Assembly: GCF_003259745.1 (NCBI RefSeq)
Contig: NZ_QLMC01000009.1
Location: 53,031-117,030, forward strand
Direction of reading: 5' to 3'
DNA length: 64,000 bases
Origin: Larkinella arboricola
GTDB lineage: Bacteria > Bacteroidota > Bacteroidia > Cytophagales > Spirosomataceae
In this document: positions 10,001 through 16,318 of the stretch, piece by piece
Position numbering within the stretch: position 1 is the first letter of the stretch
Layout: every line of letters begins with the position of its first letter
Translations under genes and position numbers: made by a program
Notes under the pieces: generated by a model
What the model saw: only the letters and a program-made list of their open reading frames with translations
What the model was told of the DNA's origin: nothing
The model's database searches: none

Positions 10001-10445
10001 CCACAATTTTGGGGTTTACAGCATCTTTTGCCGCAATGTCGGGTTTGCCATCGGCGTTAAAATCACCAACTATCATCTCCATAACGCCTTCCCCTACCTT
10101 ATAGAAAGTGGCGGGACTGAAACCACCGTTGCCTGTTCCCATACGAATCAGAATGGTACCACTGCCCGCACCGACTATAGCCAGATCGGTTAGGCCATCG
10201 CCGTTGAAATCGGCAGTGCCCAAATCATTGGGAAAGCCCCCTGCCGAAGGTGAGAAAGAAGGAGAAGGGGCATTGGAAACCCCGAAGCACTGACCATAGA
10301 CAGGCACAGAATCACTAGTAATCAAGCCAATAAGCAGCAGACAGGCCATCAGCCAACGAAAACGGAATTGCACCGAACGGTTGTCCGGCTTCCTGCAAGA
10401 GCGCGATTTCTCCCAAATACGCGTAGAAGTAAATAAAGTCATCAT
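7023..10445 (-). CDS. Large secreted FG-GAP/VCBS-repeat protein with Ig-like domain and T9SS sorting domain
   Basis: A 1140-residue protein. A signal peptide ends near residue 51 (VPVYGQ) after an unusually long 32-residue n-region; an internal Met at about residue 33 (coordinate 10349) could be the true start. I count 14 repeats carrying calcium-loop motifs of the form DxNxDGxxD (for example DFNGDGKPDLAV), which build an integrin-like beta-propeller. They are followed by one Ig-like domain (GYQWYKDGQ, then GRYWVTV), two further beta-rich segments (FNTTGGNGGEITF; ILTEGGNGWPI), and a C-terminal sorting domain (LDNPVSTDRV, then GIYVLRV). It is probably a cell-surface adhesion or binding protein exported by the type IX system. 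It is transcribed alone, with a hairpin 50-75 nt upstream of the start. Confidence 0.88.
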   Translation of the reverse strand: MMTLFTSTRIWEKSRSCRKPDNRSVQFRFRWLMACLLLIGLITSDSVPVYGQCFGVSNAPSPSFSPSAGGFPNDLGTADFNGDGLTDLAIVGAGSGTILIRMGTGNGGFSPATFYKVGEGVMEMIVGDFNADGKPDIAAKDAVNPKIVVFLNQGDGSLSTPQPYPINAPAYGLAGMAAGDLNGDGKPELLVAVGVNETSTGSLAVLENTGNGTFTTSTLSVGDGPIIPKVADLNGDGKSDLAVVTYTEAAQKVVVLMGTGTGTFTPSASYALNGLPASIEIADFNGDGKPDLAVTDRQIGENPKGQVEVFLNTGSGNMGTSAIFTIGNLPWRSTIADLNADGRPDLVASTSTSPFEGDLAVLLNNGAGGFNAPVSYPAGRTPIGITAGDFNNDGKPDLASGDYNGNKVVILLNSGNGLFSSPPAGNTPFWLASADLNGDGKPDLATANITANSVSVQFGTDNGNFGPATTYPVASVPNTVAAGDLNGDGKPDLVLTSETTNAVSILLNSGQGTFPSATTLAVGVIPSSLAIGDITGDGKADVAVTSFSDSLLTIYPGTGSGTFGTSLTLTVGQQPQSVDLGDFNGDGLLDIAVANANSFSFSGQVSVILSTGNGTFAKPVSYETGPASVALISSDLNGDGKPDLAVVNLLGTVSILLNTGNGSFAPARNIDVNSRPFALAAGDLNGDGLMDLAVTNQFGNAVSVLQNTGAGTFAPPVDFATGESPTAVVIQDVNKDGRADIIVSNSGSDNLTLLLNTGIKFATQPSGGYSVNPGSAVPITVRVTGPANGYQWYKDGQIVAGQTEPTLLLRNIQPGDAGRYWVTVVSSCGSLTSTAFNLSVNTGSTGTPLTFLPPVYNCATGEITFNTTGGNGGEITFVAPGVQRSSLSNPTGMVEAELRADPKPLTITATQGGYTIHTTFNFAASCTSDTVPTQPVTDTTHCGSPAHTLGQPLRIIGVTDVNCSTGSFRILTEGGNGWPIDYSNIIGLNNQNPTSCLRFLDSQGLLADVTNPGSDKGNFTLRVSQNGVMSGSFSFNMKQYCTGAARLAIDEFAGLEVTVLDNPVSTDRVKVSIRGVGQQPVTVQVASAAGATLSGQTIEPSPNRPGDAIQTWVRLGSSAGIYVLRVSTLNQRKTVKVLKL

Positions 10446-10895
10446 AATAGAGTATATGGTAAGTGTAATTAATAATAGATGTAGCTGTAAAGCGCTCTTA
10501 CTGAGCGACTCAGCAAGAGTAAATCTCGATAATCTCCTTTAGTTAGCCTTTCAGTTTTGGGGCAACCTTCTTTAATTTTGGGACATTTTGGCAATTAAAC
10601 AGAGGCATACATTGAGCTGGAAACCCTGATTCAATGTTGATGAGCATTGTGCTAATCCTATAGGAAGCTTATGCGGGACCTGCTGCCTTTGACGGGAGAT
10701 TATTTTTGAGTAGGTTGGAAGGCAAATCTGAATTTAGTTATGAAAAAAAGCCGGTGTTCGACGAAGCATTTAAGAAAATGGCCCGGCTCCAGCGCCCTGG
10801 CGACTCTATGTATAATGGGGTAGCCGTTGAGCGGACTGCTTTCAATGGTATACTCTTCTAAGTACCCACTGCTCAACCAAAGTCGTGCTACTGCA
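10446..10895. other. Divergent intergenic region with an inverted repeat
   Basis: This region separates the FG-GAP gene (-) from the small lipoprotein gene (+). It is AT-rich and has no convincing gene on either strand. The clearest structure is an imperfect 11-bp inverted repeat at 10495-10519, described separately. I do not see a clear -33/-7 promoter pair. Confidence 0.5.
10495..10519. promoter_or_regulatory. Inverted repeat upstream of the FG-GAP gene
   Basis: CTCTTACTGAG (10495-10505) and CTCAGCAAGAG (10509-10519) are inverted repeats matching at 10 of 11 positions around a 3-nt centre. The element lies 50-75 bp upstream of the start at 10445, where an operator or a 5'-leader hairpin would be expected. 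Its function is inferred from position only. Confidence 0.35.
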
Positions 10896-11489
10896 ATGAT
10901 AAAATTCTCATTTTGTAGGATTACCGTTTCCAGCCAGGTACTTCCCAGGTTAATAGGGGTTGTGGCGCTGCTTCTGAGTTGTGAACGCGACAACGTTACC
11001 CGAAAAGGGGCTTTTATCGGTGCTAAAGTGGAGGGTAAAGTCGCTAGTTATGATGCCAGCGCTACGGCGCACTCTTCTGGTGTTAATATAGTGAACCGGT
11101 ATTTTGTTGCCTATAAAGTACTGCGATTATATGCCTTCGGAAACGGGAATGCTCAATGGATTATTTACATTCCGGCCGCTATTGATCATCTTCGCCTTCC
11201 CTATACCTTTGACTTTGCCCGCGATTCGATCGATTACAATGTGTCCTGGAAGGATGTCAAGATCCGGCCGATACCGGATTCTAGCTGCCCTAACATAAAC
11301 CTCTGCTCGTTTATGGCACAGGCTCGGGATGCTTTTAGCTTAACCATCACCAAACTGACGCCCACCTCTATTGAAGGAAGCTTTTCGGGCCAAATGCAGC
11401 TGGTTAGCCATGGTTCTGGCCCTTTAAAGGAGCATACCGTTCGCGTTCGCAATGGCAAGTTTTCGGTAAACTATGACCGTGAAAACTAA
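10896..11489 (+). CDS. Small predicted lipoprotein of unknown function
   Basis: A 197-residue protein. The ATG at 10896 (MIKFSFCR) was preferred over an in-frame start at 10827 because it places a lipoprotein signal at the N-terminus: a hydrophobic run, then ALLLSC, with the Cys as lipidation site. The mature part is beta-rich, with a short Cys-containing stretch (SSCPNINLCSF) that could form a disulfide. The C-terminal segment, SFSGQMQL followed by VRVRNGKFSV, resembles small Cytophagales lipoproteins of the DUF-type beta-barrel class, but I do not recognise a family. It stands alone, divergent from the FG-GAP gene and convergent with the GDSL-like lipoprotein. Confidence 0.6.
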   Translation: MIKFSFCRITVSSQVLPRLIGVVALLLSCERDNVTRKGAFIGAKVEGKVASYDASATAHSSGVNIVNRYFVAYKVLRLYAFGNGNAQWIIYIPAAIDHLRLPYTFDFARDSIDYNVSWKDVKIRPIPDSSCPNINLCSFMAQARDAFSLTITKLTPTSIEGSFSGQMQLVSHGSGPLKEHTVRVRNGKFSVNYDREN

Positions 11490-11674
11490 ACTACTTCTCT
11501 AGGGCAGCTCAGCGGCTGTCAAGTCTGTTAGGTTATTGAAAGGTTTTTGTAGTTATATCAACTTCCGACTGTCATTTGCATCCCCTCATTATTAATAAAA
11601 AGCCTACCGTATGGCCTAAAACGTTTTGAGTAACGGCAGCCAAAGTTGTACTTAAAACTGCTCATCGTAAAGTA

Positions 11675-13003
11675 CTACTTGTCGGAATAGCCGATAGTCG
11701 ATACGTATTGGTTAATGTCAAGCAAAGGAATCTTGGCCTGGTAGTGATCATTAATGGCTCGGCATACCTCATTGGCAATGATGGCTTGTCCCAGAACGGA
11801 GGGATAAATACCGTCGGAGGAAAAGAAATTGCCTTCCAGTCCACCGTGGATGACCATCCCCTGCGAGGTCTTATAGCCGCCCTGCTGAATCTGGTGATAC
11901 AAGGCATTCAGATCTACTACGGCCAGATCGTAACTAGCTGCCCACTCTCGAACCCTTTTATTGGTGTAAGAGACAGCAGCGTCATAAACCCCGATCTCAT
12001 CCGCACTGAGCGTTGGGTGAGGCCAACTGCCTATTCCCAAATCCTTATAGTAAGGTATGGTAAAGATTATCCCCTTTTGGCCCTTAGAAGCAAGCTTTTC
12101 AAGCGCACTTCGTGTATTGTCGGCTCCGCTTTGCAGGTCGCCGATCAAATCACTCATGCCGATCTTTCGACTGCCTTGACGCCGAATGGCGTTCAGGAAG
12201 ACTTCGTTCCGATCCTCCAGGATGAAGAAGTTGTAGGCGTGATTGGTTTGGATGTAGTCGTATAACGTACCATTTTTAAACTCGTTCTCTGGAACGAAAC
12301 GTCTCACATAAGGCAATGCCATCGGCCAGGAAACGCCGTTGCCATTATCAATTTTACCAATGAAAGAGGGGTCCCAGTTTAATCCAGTGTTGTCCGGGCT
12401 TAGCCACGGGAAGGCAAAGTTGTCTACCTTGCCCGTATAAGGTTGAAAGACTGGAGGTTGCCCGTCTTTTTCTTCCTGTATTGTCCCCAATGCATTATTT
12501 ACCCGAAGCAAGGAAAGGACATCACCTTTTCCGCGCAGGTCAAAGCCTGTCCCGTTTTCGTGCTTTTGGTCAAAGGCCGGGGTTGTGAAGTCGGCCATGC
12601 CCAACTGGCGTGCCACTAGGTTGGGGTAAGCCGTTAGCTGCCCATCCCGGTAAAGACCTCCGTTCTGCGCCCCGGCGGTTATGCCACCGCCCATAGCAAT
12701 CATCTTGATGGAGGTTCCCTTAGGCAATAGACGACCGTATTCGGGCGTTTGAACCGGCTGTGTCAGCCAATCTTCCGGGGTAAATTCAGAGATGTAGGTG
12801 GTCGAACCATTCAGGAAACGGTTGAAATAGGGCGTGACGCGCAGGAGCCGAACGTCGATCTCGGATTTTTGCACGGGTTCAAAAACGGAAGGCGGCTCAG
12901 GGGCAGGCGTCACAGGATCGACGATGGGGGTCTTCTTTCCACAGCTTAGGGTAAGGCCCACCAAGGCCGCTACTGACAGTGTTTTTAAGGGGGCAAAATG
13001 CAT
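11675..13003 (-). CDS. GDSL/SGNH-fold lipoprotein with catalytic Ser and His replaced (probable pseudoenzyme)
   Basis: A 442-residue protein with a lipoprotein signal (VGLTLSC). It follows a Bacteroidota family of large GDSL lipoproteins: LYRDGQLTAYPNLVARQLG after block I, and a C-terminal block V followed by PLLDINQY. Block I, normally GNSLTAG or GDS-like, reads GGGITAG, so the nucleophile position is Gly107. Block V, normally DGxHP, reads DGIYP, so the catalytic His position is Tyr400. Block III, normally GNND, reads DRNE. Both residues needed for ester hydrolysis are therefore gone although the frame is intact. Homologous lipoproteins often accompany outer-membrane FadL-like channels, but none is seen here. 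It may serve as a binding protein. It converges on the small lipoprotein gene. Confidence 0.75.
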   Translation of the reverse strand: MHFAPLKTLSVAALVGLTLSCGKKTPIVDPVTPAPEPPSVFEPVQKSEIDVRLLRVTPYFNRFLNGSTTYISEFTPEDWLTQPVQTPEYGRLLPKGTSIKMIAMGGGITAGAQNGGLYRDGQLTAYPNLVARQLGMADFTTPAFDQKHENGTGFDLRGKGDVLSLLRVNNALGTIQEEKDGQPPVFQPYTGKVDNFAFPWLSPDNTGLNWDPSFIGKIDNGNGVSWPMALPYVRRFVPENEFKNGTLYDYIQTNHAYNFFILEDRNEVFLNAIRRQGSRKIGMSDLIGDLQSGADNTRSALEKLASKGQKGIIFTIPYYKDLGIGSWPHPTLSADEIGVYDAAVSYTNKRVREWAASYDLAVVDLNALYHQIQQGGYKTSQGMVIHGGLEGNFFSSDGIYPSVLGQAIIANEVCRAINDHYQAKIPLLDINQYVSTIGYSDK

Positions 13004-13362
13004 GGTTTATAGCCGTTTTATTGATCGAACAACTCACCTGAGAAGCATCCGGACGAAACAACATCGCCATGCCCCGCCTATTGGTAGAAACAAGGAGCCC
13101 TTTCGAGGACGTCCGAAAAGAAAGAATAAGTTCGGTATTTTGCCATTTCCGGGTTCAATCACCGGGCTTAATTTATTGTTTGGTAACAGTGTAGCTAACT
13201 GTTCTAGAAATCAGGGCTTGATTGGACAAACTGACGCAGGGAAAACGTTGTGATAAGCACACCATAATCAGAAATCATGGGTATGCCGTACTTTCTAGTC
13301 TATTCTCTTTATCTTACTGCCCAAATAAATAGTAAGGTATTCATTTTTCAAAGTAAATAAGA
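13004..13362. other. Intergenic region, no gene recognised
   Basis: This region lies between the starts of the GDSL-like lipoprotein (-) and the DUF808 gene (+), so it should hold two divergent promoters. A short inverted repeat (AACAGT 13185-13190, ACTGTT 13198-13203) is present but weak. I see no RNA gene or mobile-element remnant. Confidence 0.5.
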
Positions 13363-14247
13363 ATGGCATCGGGTTTTTTCGCACTCTTGGATGATATAGC
13401 TGCGTTAATGGATGATATGGCCCTGGCCACGAAAGTAGCCACCCGCAAAACCGCCGGGATATTAGGGGATGATCTGGCGGTCAACGCCGAAAAGGCTACG
13501 GGATTTCTGGCTGAACGGGAATTGCCAATCCTGTGGGCAATCACCAAAGGGTCATTAATCAACAAACTGATCATTGTGCCCATTGCCCTGCTGCTGAATG
13601 GATTCTTTCCGGCCGCGATCACCTTCATTCTGCTACTGGGCGGGTGCTACCTGGCCTACGAAGGGGCCGAAAAAATCATCGAATACTTCCTGCATAAAGC
13701 CCACAAGAACAACCAACAGGTCAGCGTAGAAAGTAGAGAGCAGAAACCCGCTGTCGATGCTGAAAAGGCCAAGGTTAAATCCGCCATCACCACTGACTTT
13801 ATCCTTTCGATAGAAATTGTCATCATTGCCCTGGGAACGGTGGCCGCCGAAGATACCCTAATCCAGATCGCAACGGTGTCGGCGGTGGCTTTTCTGGCCA
13901 CAGTGGGCGTGTATGGTCTGGTGGCGCTGATTGTGAGAATGGATGATGCGGGCTATAAGCTGATCAAACGCTCGAATTCGAACGGGTGGCTGGCCAGCTT
14001 GGGCCGTGGGCTGGTGGGCGCCCTGCCGGTGGTTATCCGAATCTTAAACGTGGTAGGGACCTTAGCCCTGTTGCTGGTGGCAGGCGGCATCTTTGTGCAT
14101 AACATCGAGTACCTGCACCACTTGTTTCCTGCCCTTCCGGATTGGGTCAAAGAACTGGGGGTTGGTTTAGTGGTGGGGTTGGTTCTTGCCGGCATGATGG
14201 CCCTCTTCAAAGCGTTTCGTGGTGGTGCCAAAACGTCGGTATCTTAA
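13363..14247 (+). CDS. DUF808 (YedI-like) inner membrane protein
   Basis: A 294-residue protein that opens with the family signature MASGFFALLDDIAALMDDMA, followed by ATRKTAGILGDDLAVNA, both highly conserved in DUF808 proteins. It has about six to seven hydrophobic segments, from residue 65 to the C-terminus (for example IIVPIALLLNGFFPAAITF and LLLVAGGIFVHNI). The length matches the usual 290-320 residues. The molecular function is not established; members are conserved inner membrane proteins sometimes called permease-like. No neighbour suggests a partner, and the gene appears monocistronic. Confidence 0.9.
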   Translation: MASGFFALLDDIAALMDDMALATKVATRKTAGILGDDLAVNAEKATGFLAERELPILWAITKGSLINKLIIVPIALLLNGFFPAAITFILLLGGCYLAYEGAEKIIEYFLHKAHKNNQQVSVESREQKPAVDAEKAKVKSAITTDFILSIEIVIIALGTVAAEDTLIQIATVSAVAFLATVGVYGLVALIVRMDDAGYKLIKRSNSNGWLASLGRGLVGALPVVIRILNVVGTLALLLVAGGIFVHNIEYLHHLFPALPDWVKELGVGLVVGLVLAGMMALFKAFRGGAKTSVS

Positions 14248-14843
14248 TCCAGTACTGCTGGAGACAAGGCGCAACGCCAGGAAATCAACTGGTAACAATT
14301 CCTGTTTGGCAGTATTGGCCATAACCAACCAGACGCTAAAAGTCGAGACGGTATAAAATAGCTTTCTAAGACGGTTTTTCTAAAGCGTTTTGCACCAGCC
14401 ACTGTAGTTATACCACTAGGCTGAGAAGAGTACAATTTAATCACGGGTTGATAAATGGTATCCTTCGTCAATTGTTTACCTGGGCCTTACTTATAAGAGC
14501 TTGTAACTTTCAGGAAAGTAAAGATATAGAGACCGTTTTTCGAGGATTGGCTACGTTTTCTGTTTCGATAGGAACCTAGGAAATCGGGATTGTAAAGGGT
14601 TTGGGTCAGCACACCAATCTGCTGGTTTTACGCTCTGCACGCGGTTAACGACAATGTTAGATAACTTGATTATGTACCAAGTTTCGACTACGAATGTATA
14701 TCTTTACAGGCTTTTCCAGAGGTGAATAATCACTTCCGATCTGGTCGTACTTACCGTATCATTTGCTTAAACGCAGCTGGGTGTACACCTGATTTTTTTC
14801 TTAAACGGGTTTTCTCAGGGGAACCACGGATTACTTTCTAACA
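14248..14843. other. Long intergenic region upstream of the GntR gene
   Basis: There is no convincing coding sequence over about 600 bp. Near its right part, TATCTTTA at 14699-14706 differs by one base from the Bacteroidota -7 box TAnnTTTG and lies 138 bp before the GntR start. AACTTG (14663-14668) and CAAGTT (14678-14683) form a 6-bp inverted repeat with a 9-nt spacer just upstream, which could be an autoregulatory site. I see nothing else. Confidence 0.4.
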
Positions 14844-15608
14844 ATGAAGCCTAAGTTCATTGCCATCAGCGACAGCATCATCGAAAAAATTAAAGCCGGC
14901 GAATTGTTGCCAGGGGACCAGATTCCTTCGGAGAATGAACTTATCAAGTCGTATTCGATCAGCAATACAACCGCCCGAAAAGCACTACTTGAAATTGAAT
15001 CAAAAGGCTGGGCGCGTCGAATAAAGGGAAAGGGAACGTATGTTCTGAATCGGACGGATGACCACCATCTGCTGCGAACGTTAGGATCGATTTATGCCAC
15101 CCGGCGGGGCTTCCACGACAGCCTGATTGCGGAAGGATTTACGCCTAAAAATATCGTGCTGGAAAAGATGATTCTGGATGACGGCATTTCGTCGGAAATA
15201 AACGGGCGGCATTTCATCATCGACGGCCCGGTCATGAAGCTGCACCAGCTCCGGTATGCCGATGATCTGCTGATTAAGGATGAAGTCAAATACATTTCAT
15301 TGACCCTGTGCCCAAAAATCAACAAAATCCCGACCGAAGTTTCGTATTTTAAGGTGTACGAAGACATATATCATCTGAAAATCGAAGAGGTACAGCAAAC
15401 GCTGAGTGTCACCATCATGGAGCCCAACACGAACAACTTCGAGATTGCGAAACCAACTCCGGCTTTCGTGCTGGATAGCGCCGTTGTTTGCACGGGCGAG
15501 AAAGTGGTCGAAATTGAGCGCTCGTATTACCACGGCGACAAATATAAATTTGCCGTCATTGCCAATCCTGCTCACGAATACCGTTCGACGAAGCCGATTA
15601 CTTCCTGA
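14844..15608 (+). CDS. GntR-family (HutC/UTRA) transcriptional regulator
   Basis: A 254-residue protein. The N-terminal winged helix (1-70) has the family pattern LLPGDQIPSENELIKSYSIS, then TARKALLEIESKGWARRIKGKG. The C-terminal UTRA ligand-binding domain (about 90-245) resembles chorismate lyase and binds a small sugar or sugar-phosphate effector. The gene converges on the glycan locus at 15598-32224 and its 3' end overlaps the SGNH esterase gene by 11 bp. That position makes it the natural local regulator. A palindrome over the MFS promoter (32235-32249) with a half-match before the isomerase gene (30904-30918) is the best operator candidate; this link is inference. Confidence 0.9.
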   Translation: MKPKFIAISDSIIEKIKAGELLPGDQIPSENELIKSYSISNTTARKALLEIESKGWARRIKGKGTYVLNRTDDHHLLRTLGSIYATRRGFHDSLIAEGFTPKNIVLEKMILDDGISSEINGRHFIIDGPVMKLHQLRYADDLLIKDEVKYISLTLCPKINKIPTEVSYFKVYEDIYHLKIEEVQQTLSVTIMEPNTNNFEIAKPTPAFVLDSAVVCTGEKVVEIERSYYHGDKYKFAVIANPAHEYRSTKPITS

Positions 15609-16317
15609 ACCATTTCAGCAGCTCACCCGCAATAAGCTGGTGCCCCGCCAGATTCGGGTGATTCACGTGCGACATATACTTGACCAGATCCCCTTTTGCA
15701 GTTACGGTTTTAAACTGCGCGTACGAATCCATCAGCCCGAGCTGGTGCGTTTCGGCCAGTTTGACAATCTGGCTGGTGTGCTGTTCCAGCGGATTGCCGG
15801 GGGCCAGAATATCCACCCGCTGGTCGGGCGACGGGGTTAGCAGAATGATTTTGATGTTTCTGGCAAGCGCCGACTGAATCATTTTCTCCCAGGCTTCTTT
15901 TGCTTTTTCCAGCCCGGCCCCCCGGTCGTTGAGGGCGTAGTCGATAAACAGCACATCCGGTTTGTGGACGAGCACATCGCGCTCAAACCGTTCCTGCCCT
16001 TTGATCGAGTTTTCTCCACCAATGGCCGTCACAATCACGTTGATAACCGCATACGGATACTGCTTTTTGAGTTCGGCCAGCACCAGGTTCGGGTACGATT
16101 CCAGCGTGTGGACCTCGTGGTTATGCCAATAGCCAGCGGGTACCGAATGCCCGTGGAAAACCAGATTGATCGTGCGGTTTTTGGGCCATTGAACATCCAG
16201 CTCTTTTTTCAGGTCGGACAGGTACGTATCCGGATTGGCAATGGCTGGTGGCTGGGCGTTGGCGGTTGCTGCAACGCCCAGCAGGAAAACAAAAAGACAG
16301 TTGAAAAACAGGCGCAT
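15598..16317 (-). CDS. Secreted SGNH-hydrolase-type esterase
   Basis: A 239-residue protein with a signal peptide (LLGVAATANAQ). Unlike the GDSL-like lipoprotein at 11675-13003, it keeps its active site: block I FHGHSVPAGYW supplies the nucleophilic Ser, IGGEN block II, YALNDRG block III, and VNHPNLAGH block V the catalytic His (with Asn where Asp is usual three residues before). Such enzymes remove acetyl or other acyl groups from plant cell-wall glycans. It is the last gene of the operon, 1 bp after the first GH106 gene, so a role in de-esterifying the locus substrate before or after rhamnosidase action is likely. Confidence 0.85.
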   Translation of the reverse strand: MRLFFNCLFVFLLGVAATANAQPPAIANPDTYLSDLKKELDVQWPKNRTINLVFHGHSVPAGYWHNHEVHTLESYPNLVLAELKKQYPYAVINVIVTAIGGENSIKGQERFERDVLVHKPDVLFIDYALNDRGAGLEKAKEAWEKMIQSALARNIKIILLTPSPDQRVDILAPGNPLEQHTSQIVKLAETHQLGLMDSYAQFKTVTAKGDLVKYMSHVNHPNLAGHQLIAGELLKWFRK

Positions 16318-16318
16318 T

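Noticed and set aside
8257..10293. A possible CRISPR-like periodic repeat
   Set aside because: The periodicity comes from protein repeats of variable length. There are no exact short repeats with unique spacers and no cas gene.
7023..10445. Regularly spaced plus-strand open frames within the FG-GAP gene
   Set aside because: They are antisense shadows of the repeated calcium-loop codons and have no independent coding signal.
10700..10993. A 97-codon open frame on the minus strand
   Set aside because: It overlaps the lipoprotein gene, which has a convincing signal and lipobox, and its own translation shows no recognisable feature.
12834..13253. A 139-codon plus-strand frame across the start of the GDSL-like lipoprotein
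   Set aside because: It is mostly the antisense of that gene and continues into low-quality sequence without any domain.
14663..14683. AACTTG/CAAGTT inverted repeat as a proven GntR operator
   Set aside because: The arms are only 6 bp with a 9-nt spacer, and it shares too little with the palindrome at 32235-32249 to be called the same site.
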